Origin: Tateyamaria pelophila
Lineage (GTDB): Bacteria; Pseudomonadota; Alphaproteobacteria; Rhodobacterales; Rhodobacteraceae
Direction of reading: 5' to 3'
Length of the DNA: 64,000 nt
Assembly: GCF_019966495.1 (NCBI RefSeq)
Contig: NZ_JAIMIA010000018.1
Span: forward strand, 1 to 64,000
Shown: piece after piece, positions 1-7,962 of the stretch
Position numbering within the stretch: position 1 is the stretch's first letter
Layout: every line of letters begins with the position of its first letter
Notes under the pieces: generated by a model
Told to the model about the DNA's origin: nothing
Databases searched by the model: none
What the model saw: the letters and a program-made list of their open reading frames with translations, nothing else
Translations under genes and position numbers: made by a program

Positions 1-53
1 GCCACATACGTGCAAATCCGTTCCCGAAGGTCCAAAGAATATGGTTTGCCCAT
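1..53 (-). CDS. IS630-like transposase, N-terminal fragment cut by the window edge
   Basis: The reverse strand starts an ATG at 53 with a good ribosome site (GGGAGG about six bases upstream). It reads MGKPYSLDLRERI before running off the window. This opening is typical of the helix-turn-helix start of IS630-family (Tc1/mariner-like) transposases. Only 17 residues are visible, so integrity, terminal repeats and the TA target duplication cannot be assessed. The element would extend to the left of the window, with its upstream end somewhere between 54 and 132. Family assignment rests on recall of the N-terminal motif. Confidence 0.6.
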   Translation of the reverse strand, partial: MGKPYSLDLRERICTYV

Positions 54-132
54 GATCCACCTCCCAACGGAAGTGAATCAGACAAAAAGCTTCCTGTGAA
101 TCCCTTTCGATTCAGATCAAACACAAAACGCT

Positions 133-1755
133 TTAGAGAAAGAAATCGCTCGCCACAAGGCTCGTCGTTGCGATCAGATTCATTTGCATGTCGCGGGTTC
201 CATCGCCGTCAACGTCGATTTGAACTATGGCCCCAAAGTTTGTTGTGAAATAGCGCACAGAGCCATCGCCGCCGCCCGAAAATCCGCCTGTGCCGTTGAA
301 GTCCAATTCACCGGCGACCAGGTCGACAAGGTCGAACTTGTCGACGCCACTGACAAAGTCGTGGACAACATCGGCCCCTGCTCCCGGGGTGGAGTCGCTG
401 ACAGCGTCAAAGATAAACCTGTCTTCACCCGCCCCGCCGAACAAGCGATCCCGACCTGAGCCGCCGTCCAGCGTGTCATCGCCCGCACCGCCGCGCAACG
501 TATCATCGCCTGCGTCGCCCATCAGGAAATCGTTGTCGGTATCACCGAAAATGTTGTCATTGTTGGCACCGCCCGAAACGACATCGTCGCCCGCGCCGCC
601 AAACAGGAAATCGTTGCCCGCGTCGCCTTCCAACGTGTCGTTGCCAGAGTCGCCGTTCACGGTGTCGTTGTTGCTGCCTCCCTGAATGTCATCATCGCCG
701 CTGCCGCCGAACAGCTTGTCGTCGCCGGCACCACCCGCGATCCGGTCATCACCAGAGTCGCCGCGCACGGTGTCGTTGTTGCCTCCACCAAGTATGAAAT
801 CTTCTCCGGTCCCACCCAGGATGGAGTCGTCACCCATGCCACCGTTCAACGTGTCATCACCAGCGCCACCAAAAATCAGGTCTTCTTCGGTTCCGCCGTC
901 AAAATCGTCAGCACCGCTTCCACCGCGCAGGGTGTCAGCGCCTTCTTCGCCAAACACTGTGCCCGTTACGCTGCCGAAGCGTCCATCATAGCGACCGTCG
1001 CCGATACCCATCTCGACCCCACCAATAATTTCACCCGTGTTGCGGATGAGCGCGTTTATTTCCGCAGCAATCGCTAGCTCCGCACCGGTGATCAAGCCGC
1101 TGTTTGTCAGGTTAAGTGTTCCGAAAACGCTCACGCCTTCGCTGGATACCGACGAAATCACTCCGCTGCTGTTCATCGTCAGATCGAAGCTGGCAAGGAC
1201 GCCTGATTCGTCTTGGGTCGTAATTGTACCTGTATTCTGAACCTGAACCGGCAAGGCAGAGTCAATCCTCAGGCCATTTCGACTGCCACCAAAGATGTCA
1301 CCGCTGTTGATAACTTGCGCAGGGCTGGAGCCGCTAGCGATCCAGACGCCTTCTTGTGCGCCCGTGATCGTCCCGGAATTCGAAAAGAAAATATCGGAAC
1401 CCGCGTTGGCGTCCCTGCCCAAACGCACCCCGTGCGTTCCTGTTGTCTGGATTGTGCCAGCATTGATAAAACTGATGGTCGAAGCGTTGATAAGCACCGC
1501 TTCGTTCCCGTTCGACCCGAGGTAACCGGTGGCACCGATGACGACCTCAACATTGTTGGCGTCATTAATACTGATCGCTCCGAAATTGGTCCCGATGACA
1601 GTGCCAAAAATCCCTATTTCGACGCTGGCGCCAGCGTCCGTTGTTATCGCGCGACCATCCACGGCCAGAAATCCAGTGGGTGAAATAATCAGCTCATCGC
1701 CACTTGCCAGTGTCTGTGTCGTCGTGATGGTTCCGGTGATCGTGCGAAATGCCAT
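133..1755 (-). CDS. Secreted RTX calcium-binding repeat protein
   Basis: This 540-residue protein has no classical signal peptide, as expected for a type I secretion substrate. Residues about 20-260 carry degenerate repeats of the form NSGxIxG with a period of roughly 20-25, suggesting a beta-helix or adhesin-like part. Residues about 270-430 hold some fifteen RTX nonapeptides (GGxGxDxxx, for example GGAGDDTLNGG), which bind calcium and fold outside the cell. The C-terminus (DRFIF...DVVHDF, then a hydrophobic tail ending DFFL) matches the serralysin-type C-terminal region used as secretion signal. ATG at 1755 has AAGGA upstream. No type I exporter genes are adjacent. A weak hairpin (97-102 with 109-114) lies downstream. 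Enzymatic activity is not evident. Confidence 0.85.
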   Translation of the reverse strand: MAFRTITGTITTTQTLASGDELIISPTGFLAVDGRAITTDAGASVEIGIFGTVIGTNFGAISINDANNVEVVIGATGYLGSNGNEAVLINASTISFINAGTIQTTGTHGVRLGRDANAGSDIFFSNSGTITGAQEGVWIASGSSPAQVINSGDIFGGSRNGLRIDSALPVQVQNTGTITTQDESGVLASFDLTMNSSGVISSVSSEGVSVFGTLNLTNSGLITGAELAIAAEINALIRNTGEIIGGVEMGIGDGRYDGRFGSVTGTVFGEEGADTLRGGSGADDFDGGTEEDLIFGGAGDDTLNGGMGDDSILGGTGEDFILGGGNNDTVRGDSGDDRIAGGAGDDKLFGGSGDDDIQGGSNNDTVNGDSGNDTLEGDAGNDFLFGGAGDDVVSGGANNDNIFGDTDNDFLMGDAGDDTLRGGAGDDTLDGGSGRDRLFGGAGEDRFIFDAVSDSTPGAGADVVHDFVSGVDKFDLVDLVAGELDFNGTGGFSGGGDGSVRYFTTNFGAIVQIDVDGDGTRDMQMNLIATTSLVASDFFL

Positions 1756-2224
1756 TGAAATATCCTTCTAATATTCATCTCTAATGCCCGTTGACGTTAC
1801 ATCACACGCCCATCGCGCGTCCCTCAAAAAAAGCGTGATTGGGGTGGAAGTTGTGATCCATTCAGCTGCCGGTTGGGCTGGACACAACCGTCGGTACAGC
1901 CAAAGCGCGCCTTGACAGCCATTCCGAGATGTTCTTGCCCGTTTTGTCCAAGCTTAGGTCATGCAAGTGTCGACTGTGCGCTGCGTCGCCAATTGCCAAA
2001 ACGACCGACCTGCACCGCAGCAAAGCGAGAGTCGGTAAAAGCCCGCTCGGGACTGTTCGTGACGCGTCTATCGGTGCGTTTGTCACACAACATGGCGCGG
2101 CGCAGGCGATTAAGACTTCCTGCGCAGATCAGGCGTGCGACAACACGAAGGCAGGCGTAGGGCGTTTTGGCACTGGTCAGGGCCACAGAGGAGTCCTAAA
2201 ACCGCCCTGACGAAGGAGGCGGAA
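1756..2224. other. Intergenic region between the divergent RTX gene and hisC
   Basis: About 470 bases separate the two divergent genes. Several short open frames occur on both strands, but none has a convincing ribosome site or recognisable product. The hisC ribosome site AAGGAGG is at 2213-2219, five bases before its ATG. Promoters for both directions are expected here but no clear -35/-10 pair was picked out. Confidence 0.5.
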
Positions 2225-3313
2225 ATGACCCGTATCGACCCACAACCCGGAATTATGGATATCGCGCTGTATCAGGGCGGAACCAGTCATGTGGCCGGCA
2301 TCGAAAACGTCGTCAAACTGTCGTCGAACGAGAACCCGCTGGGCCCGAGCGAAAAGGCGATCGAGGCGTATCGCCGTGCGGCCTTTGACCTGAACCGCTA
2401 TCCGTCTTCGGATCACAGAGCATTGCGTCAGGCCATCGGCAAAGTGCATGGCCTTGACCCTGAGCGGGTGATTTGTGGCGCGGGATCGGATGAGATCATT
2501 GCCTTTCTGTGTCAGGCCTATGCCGGACCCGGGCGCGAGGTTATCCACACTGTCCACGGCTTCGGGATGTACCGGATCAGCGCGCTGGCGGCCGGGGCCA
2601 CACCGATTGAAGTGCTCGAACAGGAGCGGGTCACGGATGTGGATGCGATCCTCGCGGCGGTGACCGACCGGACCTGCCTCGTTTTCATGGCAAACCCCAA
2701 CAACCCCACCGGCACGATGATTGCCGCATCGGAAGTGGCGCGATTGGCTGACGGGCTGCCGGATCAGGCACTTTTGGTTCTCGACGGGGCTTATGCCGAA
2801 TATGTCGAAGGCTATGATGGCGGCGCGTCTCTGGTCGAAGCCCGCACGAATGTGGTGATGACGCGGACATTCTCCAAACTTTATGGTTTGGGCGGTTTGC
2901 GGGTCGGATGGGGCTATGGCCCGACAGAGGTGATCGAGGTGCTGAACCGTGTGCGCGGGCCATTCAACGTGACCCAGCCTGCATTGGCAGCTGCCGAGGC
3001 GGCCGTTCTGGATGAAGATTATGCATCCCATTGCCGGGTTGAGAATGCCCGCTGGCGGACATGGATGGCGGATGCTCTGGCGGAGATCGGCGTGCCGTCG
3101 GATGTGTCGCTGGGGAATTTCATTCTGGCACGGTTCGCCGATAAAGCCGAAGCGGAGGCCTGTGATGCATATTTGCAGTCACAAGGGCTGATCGTGCGGC
3201 GCGTGGCAGGCTATAACCTGCCGTCGGCTCTGCGGATTACTGTCGGCGACGAAAGCGCATGCCGCCGTGTTGTTCACGCGGTCCGCCAATTCAAAGGCGG
3301 CGCGCGGGCATGA
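2225..3313 (+). CDS. hisC: Histidinol-phosphate aminotransferase (class I/II PLP aminotransferase)
   Basis: This 362-residue PLP enzyme transfers an amino group between glutamate and imidazole-acetol phosphate in histidine synthesis. HisC-like enzymes in this genomic setting may also act on aromatic keto acids. Visible family marks are [11 protein letters not shown] near the N-terminus, NPNNPTG in the middle and [15 protein letters not shown], with Lys218 as the expected Schiff-base residue. An upstream in-frame extension exists, but the start is set at 2225 by a near-perfect AAGGAGG site. The stop overlaps the next ATG by four bases (ATGA), so hisC and the prephenate dehydrogenase gene are translationally coupled. 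That argues for a shared role in aromatic amino acid synthesis. No other his genes are near. Confidence 0.9.
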   Translation: MTRIDPQPGIMDIALYQGGTSHVAGIENVVKLSSNENPLGPSEKAIEAYRRAAFDLNRYPSSDHRALRQAIGKVHGLDPERVICGAGSDEIIAFLCQAYAGPGREVIHTVHGFGMYRISALAAGATPIEVLEQERVTDVDAILAAVTDRTCLVFMANPNNPTGTMIAASEVARLADGLPDQALLVLDGAYAEYVEGYDGGASLVEARTNVVMTRTFSKLYGLGGLRVGWGYGPTEVIEVLNRVRGPFNVTQPALAAAEAAVLDEDYASHCRVENARWRTWMADALAEIGVPSDVSLGNFILARFADKAEAEACDAYLQSQGLIVRRVAGYNLPSALRITVGDESACRRVVHAVRQFKGGARA

Positions 3314-4227
3314 GTGTGATGTACGAGCGTGTGGCCCTGATTGGGTTGGGCCTGATTGCATCTTCGATGTTCTGGGCGATGAAACGGGCTGGTGTTGCGG
3401 GCGAAGTTACTGGCTATGCCCGCAGTGAAGCCACGCGCGACACGGCCCGTCGGATCGGCCTGTGCGATCGTGTCTGCGATACTGTGGCCGAGGCGGTAGA
3501 GGGCGCTGACCTTGTCGTGCTATGCGTGCCCGTCGGCGTAATGGGGGCCGTGGCGGCTGAAATGGCCGCACATCTGGCACCCGGCGCAACGGTGACCGAT
3601 GTCGGCTCGGTCAAGCGGCGCGTGATCGACGCGGTGGGCCCGCATCTGCCCAATGGTGTGCACTTTGTACCGGGCCATCCGATGGCTGGAACGGAGCACT
3701 CCGGCCCGGAATCCGGCTTTGCAGAGCTGTTTGACAATCGTTGGACCCTTCTGGTCCCGATTGAAGGCGGCGATCCTGAAGCCGTGAGCCGACTGCGTGC
3801 CTACTGGGAAGCGTTGGGTGCAAATGTCGAGGAAATGGAGCCCGAGCACCATGACTTGGTCTGTGCCGTGACCAGCCATGCGCCGCACCTCATCGCCTAT
3901 ACGATGGTGGGCGTGGCGGATGATTTGCGCCGGGTAACGGATAGCGAAGTGATCAAGTTTTCCGCCGCGGGATTTCGTGACTTTACCCGCATTGCAGCCA
4001 GTGATCCGACCATGTGGCGCGATGTGTTCCTGACCAACAAGGATGCCACGCTGGAAGTGCTGGGCCGCTTCACCGAAGAGCTCTTTGCACTCCAGCGCGC
4101 AATCCGGACGGGTGATGGGGATCATTTGTACGACTATTTCACGCGGACGCGCGCCATTCGGCGCGGTATTATCGAGGCAGGCCAGGACACTGACGCGCCG
4201 GACTTTGGACGTGGAGCCAAGCGGTGA
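3310..4227 (+). CDS. tyrC: Prephenate/arogenate dehydrogenase
   Basis: NAD(P)-dependent oxidative decarboxylation of prephenate or arogenate on the way to tyrosine; 305 residues, cytoplasmic. The N-terminal Rossmann fold shows GLGLIAS at residues 12-18. The catalytic-type motif [12 protein letters not shown] places the key histidine at 123. The C-terminal helical domain is intact (SHAPHLIAY, and [12 protein letters not shown]). The start at 3310 overlaps the hisC stop; an internal ATG at 3319 is an alternative. The TGA at 4225-4227 overlaps the next GTG (GTGA). The hisC-tyrC pairing is common in Rhodobacteraceae. Whether prephenate or arogenate is preferred cannot be read from sequence. Confidence 0.9.
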   Translation: MSVMYERVALIGLGLIASSMFWAMKRAGVAGEVTGYARSEATRDTARRIGLCDRVCDTVAEAVEGADLVVLCVPVGVMGAVAAEMAAHLAPGATVTDVGSVKRRVIDAVGPHLPNGVHFVPGHPMAGTEHSGPESGFAELFDNRWTLLVPIEGGDPEAVSRLRAYWEALGANVEEMEPEHHDLVCAVTSHAPHLIAYTMVGVADDLRRVTDSEVIKFSAAGFRDFTRIAASDPTMWRDVFLTNKDATLEVLGRFTEELFALQRAIRTGDGDHLYDYFTRTRAIRRGIIEAGQDTDAPDFGRGAKR

Positions 4228-5003
4228 AGGCGTTGGCGCTTGTTATTGTGCTGATCGCGGGTTTTGCATCAGCGGCGCCAGACACCTCAAAACGACCGAT
4301 CGGGCGTGAAGGCCCTGGTGCCACCGCAGTTCAAACGTCAATCGAACCTGTGTCGCGCGTTGCTCCCACGGATGTGAAGCTGGTCGCCGCGACGACGAAA
4401 GAGATCAACGCGATCTGGCGGCCCATCTTGCGCCCGCGAGCAATTGAGCAAAAGGCCATGGCGCAGCGCAATGCGCGCCGCAAGGGGCAGGTCTGCGGTG
4501 ATCCTGATCTGCAGGGCGATGCGGTCGGACCCGTTCCGGGGCGTATCAAAGGCTGTGGCATCGAAGAGGCCGTTCGATTGCGCTCGGTGTCGGGCGTGAC
4601 CTTGAGTCAAGCTTCACTGATGGATTGCAAGACTGCCAACGCGCTGAAAACGTGGACTGAAAAGAGCGCAAAACCGGCGTTGAAGTCGACGGGCGGCGGG
4701 CTGGCGGGATACCAGGTGGCGGCCCATTATGCGTGTCGCACGCGCAACAACCAAAAGAGGGCGCGGATTTCGGAGCACGGCAAAGGCCGCGCGATCGACA
4801 TCTCCGGCTTTGTGTTGAAAGACGGAACCCGTTTGACCGTCCTCAAAGACTGGAATTCACGGCACGGCGGGGCCTTGAAGTCCATGCACAAGGGCGCATG
4901 TGGTCCGTTTGGTACGGTTCTTGGGCCGAGGTCGGACCGTTTTCATCGCGATCATTTTCATTTTGATACAGCGCGTTATCGCAGCGGACCCTACTGCCGC
5001 TGA
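4224..5003 (+). CDS. Extensin-like C-terminal domain protein (M15-like fold), exported
   Basis: This 259-residue protein starts with GTG, overlapping the tyrC stop by four bases. Its signal peptide is [17 protein letters not shown]. The C-terminal half (about residues 130-259) is the extensin-like domain found in many alphaproteobacterial periplasmic proteins. It has the metal-site pattern SEHGKGRAIDI and, near the end, HRDHFHFD. These resemble the His/Asp ligands of LAS-type peptidoglycan peptidases (M15/VanY fold). Several cysteines (DCKTAN, YACR, GACG, final YC) could form disulfides. A role in peptidoglycan trimming is inferred only from the fold. Confidence 0.85.
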   Translation: MKALALVIVLIAGFASAAPDTSKRPIGREGPGATAVQTSIEPVSRVAPTDVKLVAATTKEINAIWRPILRPRAIEQKAMAQRNARRKGQVCGDPDLQGDAVGPVPGRIKGCGIEEAVRLRSVSGVTLSQASLMDCKTANALKTWTEKSAKPALKSTGGGLAGYQVAAHYACRTRNNQKRARISEHGKGRAIDISGFVLKDGTRLTVLKDWNSRHGGALKSMHKGACGPFGTVLGPRSDRFHRDHFHFDTARYRSGPYCR

Positions 5004-5011
5004 ACGCGGGT

Positions 5012-5045
5012 GGGGGCTCTGCCCCCGGCGCTTCGCGCCGCCCCC
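5012..5045. repeat. GC-rich REP-like palindromic element with terminator potential
   Basis: GGGGGC (5012-5017) pairs with GCCCCC at 5021-5026 or, alternatively, at 5040-5045. A nested GGCGC/GCGCC hairpin occupies 5027-5039. ATTTTT follows on the plus strand. The element sits between the convergent extensin and DUF2125 genes, where it may terminate transcription. Similar GGGGGCTCTGCCCCC repeats are familiar from Roseobacter genomes; that family resemblance is recalled, not tested. Confidence 0.6.
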
Positions 5046-5076
5046 GGGATTTTTCAGAACAGAGAAGCAGGCGGAT

Positions 5077-6075
5077 TCAGCGCAGGATGAACCGGGGTGC
5101 CGGGACCAGTGGAATGAACCCAAGTGCGATCATGCCTTGATTGACATTGAGTGTCACGTCGAGCGCATCGGGATTTCCGGAGGCGCGTGCGAGTGCACGT
5201 AGAATGCCTTCGGCCTGGCGGCGCAACCCGGAGGGCAGCCTGCCGGACGCTTCGGCCAGATCGAGGATCGCGCGCCAGTTCTGCGCCTGAAGGGCCACTT
5301 CGCCATCGGCGATTCCGTTTTCGTCCACGCTCAGATCGGCCGCCAGGTTGAGGTGCAGATCACCCCAGCGGGCTTCTGCGAGATGCAGGTCGATCTGGCG
5401 GGGTTGCGGGCGGCGCCTATCGAGGGCCCGTCGGTCCCATTCGGTGTCAAAGGTTACGGTGGCCTGCATTTGCAGGCTGTCGAAAGCGGAGGGGAAACTC
5501 TCCGGCAGGCGCAGGGCGCGCCGTGTGGTATCTCCGGGGGCGAATGTGTTCGCACTTGCGACAAGGTCATAGGTTGCCCCACTGGTCTGCGTCATGGTCA
5601 GCGTGAGATCGCTGGCTTGGGAAATGACCCCGTTCTGGCCTGCCAAGGACCAATCCTCGGACGTCCAGCCAAGTGCACTGAGCTCCAGCGCCGGGCCCGG
5701 GTGAAGGTTCAGGGCCATTACGCCGTTTTGCATTGTCAACAAATTCCTTCCGAGCGGTGAGGCCAGAAGGATCGGGTTTTCGTCAAGCGTAACCTCGACG
5801 TTGCCGGGCCACCATGCGGCAGCCGATATATCCAGCCGATCGGTCGTTATGGCGACGCCGGCCCGTGGATCTGCCAGCGCCAGATCGGTCAGCCCGGCGC
5901 GCAAGGTCAGGGGGAATCCGCCACCTTCAATGTCGGACACTTCGGCCTGCCATCCTTCGGCGGCGCGGGCGTCAAGCCATGTCGAAACGCTGGACTGCAA
6001 TCCTGTGGAGGCCACAAACCACCAGCCACACCACGCCCCTGCAGCCAGTGCGATCACCCACATCAATTTGCGCAT
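5077..6075 (-). CDS. DUF2125 domain membrane-anchored protein
   Basis: A 332-residue protein with one N-terminal hydrophobic segment (about residues 5-22, uncleaved anchor or signal). The remainder is a beta-rich periplasmic domain typical of DUF2125, a family widespread in alphaproteobacteria and distantly reminiscent of AsmA-like proteins. Features supporting the call are the WLDARAAEGWQAE segment after the anchor and the series of D/N-rich beta strands. No enzyme motif is visible. It diverges from the chaC-like gene across a 66-base gap (6076-6141). The function is unknown; an envelope role is likely from location only. Confidence 0.75.
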   Translation of the reverse strand: MRKLMWVIALAAGAWCGWWFVASTGLQSSVSTWLDARAAEGWQAEVSDIEGGGFPLTLRAGLTDLALADPRAGVAITTDRLDISAAAWWPGNVEVTLDENPILLASPLGRNLLTMQNGVMALNLHPGPALELSALGWTSEDWSLAGQNGVISQASDLTLTMTQTSGATYDLVASANTFAPGDTTRRALRLPESFPSAFDSLQMQATVTFDTEWDRRALDRRRPQPRQIDLHLAEARWGDLHLNLAADLSVDENGIADGEVALQAQNWRAILDLAEASGRLPSGLRRQAEGILRALARASGNPDALDVTLNVNQGMIALGFIPLVPAPRFILR

Positions 6076-6141
6076 TTATGGCCCTTTCGCTTGCCTGCGA
6101 AATCGGGTCTATCGCACCGACGATACAAAGGACCAGTGACA

Positions 6142-6672
6142 ATGACGATGTGGGTGTTCGGATATGGCAGTTTGCTCTGGAATCCGGGCTTTGATGTAGC
6201 CGAAGAAGTCATGGCGACCTTGCCCGGCTATGCACGCTCGTTTTGCATGCGCTCGATCCATCATCGGGGATCAGAAGAAAAGCCCGGGCTGGTGCTGGCG
6301 TTGGACGAGGTGCGCGAGGCGCAGTGCCACGGGGTTGCCCTGCGCGTGGCGCCGGGGACGGAGGACGCAACACTGACCTACTTGCGCGAGCGCGAGCTGA
6401 TTTCCTCGGCCTATCTGGAAAAGGTGCTTGAGGTGACGCTGGCGGGCGGGCAGGTGGTCACGGCAGTGACCTATGTGATCGACGCCGATCATGTGCAGTA
6501 TTGCGGTGGCTTGCCACTCGAGGAGCAGGCTCGGATCATCGCGAATGCCCATGGCGGGCGTGGCCCGAACAGTGAATATCTTTATAACACGGCCGAGCAC
6601 CTGCATGCTTTGGGGGTTGCGGATGCAGATCTTGACTGGTTAGCATGCCGCGTTGCAGCATTATTGGCATAA
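6142..6672 (+). CDS. ChaC-type gamma-glutamylcyclotransferase
   Basis: A 176-residue cytosolic enzyme expected to degrade glutathione to 5-oxoproline and Cys-Gly. FGYGSLLWNP at residues 6-15 is the substrate loop of the family, and YLREREL at 80-86 supplies the probable catalytic glutamate (Glu85). The start at 6142 is preferred over an upstream in-frame ATG because homology begins at MWVFGYGSL and AAAGGA lies about nine bases upstream. The gene stands alone, divergent from the DUF2125 gene. Length fits bacterial ChaC proteins. Confidence 0.88.
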   Translation: MTMWVFGYGSLLWNPGFDVAEEVMATLPGYARSFCMRSIHHRGSEEKPGLVLALDEVREAQCHGVALRVAPGTEDATLTYLRERELISSAYLEKVLEVTLAGGQVVTAVTYVIDADHVQYCGGLPLEEQARIIANAHGGRGPNSEYLYNTAEHLHALGVADADLDWLACRVAALLA

Positions 6673-6745
6673 ATCCTTGGCACTTCTGGCAAAATACCGA
6701 TAGATTGCGCAAGGAGCAGAACAAAAAGGGGTCAGGAGCCAGCCC

Positions 6746-7960
6746 ATGGCGCAGACCACAGTAGAGGCCCAGCCGCACTTTTCACAGCCTGTGCGGCAAA
6801 TCGTTTTGATGTTGATCGTTCTGGGCCTGTCCGGCTTTGGCGTTGTGTTGGCGTTGCCAAGGGTCTTGCCCGTCTTTGAGGCGAACCCGTACCTAAACGG
6901 CTTTATCCTGTTCGTGTTCGCGATCGGTGTGGTTGCCTGCTTTTGGATGGTGTTTCAACTGATCCAGTCGGTGCGCTGGATCGAACGCTTTGCGGGCGAT
7001 GGGCCTGCCACTTCTGGCAAGGCTCCTCGGCTGTTGGCGTCGCTGGCATCGCTGTTGCGATCGCGGGGCTCGCGGATGCAACTGAACGCGACGTCCACCC
7101 GGTCCATCCTCGATTCCGTTGCAACGCGGATCGACGAGGCGCGCGAAATCACGCGTTACATCGTCAACTTGCTGATTTTTCTGGGCCTTTTGGGCACGTT
7201 CTATGGGCTTGCGACGACTGTGCCTGCTCTGGTCGATACGATCCGCGGCCTCGCGCCACAGGACGGCGAGGCAGGGGTGGAAGTGTTCTCCCGCTTGATG
7301 AGCGGTCTCGAAGAGCAGTTGGGTGGCATGGGCGTCGCCTTTGCCTCGTCGCTGTTGGGCCTTGCCGGATCGCTGATCGTGGGCTTGCTTGAGCTCTTTG
7401 CGGGGCATGGCCAAAACCGGTTTTATCGCGAGCTGGAAGAATGGCTCAGCTCCATCACGCGGGTGGGCTTTGCCGCCGAAGGCGAAGGCACATCGGATCA
7501 ATCGGCGATGGCGGGCGTCATCGATCATCTGGCCGAACAGATGGAGAGCCTGCAAACCATGTTCATCCAAACGGACATCAGCCGATCGATGGTGGATGAA
7601 AAGTTGGGGAAACTGGCCGACTCAATCGACCGTATGACGACACAAATGGAGGGACAAAGCAGCGGCGTGGATGCCCTTGACCGGATCGTGGAAGGGCAGG
7701 AGCGTCTGATCGAGGCAATCGAAAAGCAGGGAACGGGCGATGGCATTGACGCCGAAAGCCGGATGCGCCTGCGGTCGATCGACGTTCAGATGTTGCGGAT
7801 CCTCGAAGAAATAAGCGCGGGCCGCCAAGAAACCATGGCTGAACTGCGCACGGACATTTCCGCGCTGGCCACAGCCCTCAGCCAGCCGCGCGGCCAAAAC
7901 CGCAAGCCTATTCTGGGTGGGTTCCGGAGCAAACAGGGCCAGAACGAAGGGGATAGCTGA
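6746..7960 (+). CDS. MotA/TolQ/ExbB-like proton-channel protein
   Basis: A 404-residue inner-membrane protein. Hydrophobic segments lie at about 17-38, 48-72, 138-160 and 188-215. The third carries LGLLGTFYGLA, the hallmark of ExbB/TolQ/MotA channels. The last 170 residues are polar and helical, forming a cytoplasmic tail with coiled-coil character (EQMESLQTMF, EKLGKLADSIDRM). Its stop is two bases before the next start, so it is co-transcribed with the OmpA-domain partner. The pair is expected to form a proton-driven stator-like complex acting on the cell wall. The cargo or mechanical task is unknown. The ribosome site CAGGAG sits about eight bases before ATG 6746. Confidence 0.8.
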   Translation: MAQTTVEAQPHFSQPVRQIVLMLIVLGLSGFGVVLALPRVLPVFEANPYLNGFILFVFAIGVVACFWMVFQLIQSVRWIERFAGDGPATSGKAPRLLASLASLLRSRGSRMQLNATSTRSILDSVATRIDEAREITRYIVNLLIFLGLLGTFYGLATTVPALVDTIRGLAPQDGEAGVEVFSRLMSGLEEQLGGMGVAFASSLLGLAGSLIVGLLELFAGHGQNRFYRELEEWLSSITRVGFAAEGEGTSDQSAMAGVIDHLAEQMESLQTMFIQTDISRSMVDEKLGKLADSIDRMTTQMEGQSSGVDALDRIVEGQERLIEAIEKQGTGDGIDAESRMRLRSIDVQMLRILEEISAGRQETMAELRTDISALATALSQPRGQNRKPILGGFRSKQGQNEGDS

Positions 7961-7962
7961 GC

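Noticed and set aside
97-114. Terminator of the RTX gene
   Set aside because: Only a 6-bp stem, with the T-run about ten bases beyond it; too weak to list.
450-960. Tandem DNA repeat or CRISPR-like array
   Set aside because: The periodicity comes from RTX nonapeptide codons within one reading frame; the repeats are imperfect and lack spacers.
1862-2210. Short genes upstream of hisC on either strand
   Set aside because: Frames of 60-95 codons overlap one another, lack ribosome sites and show no family features.
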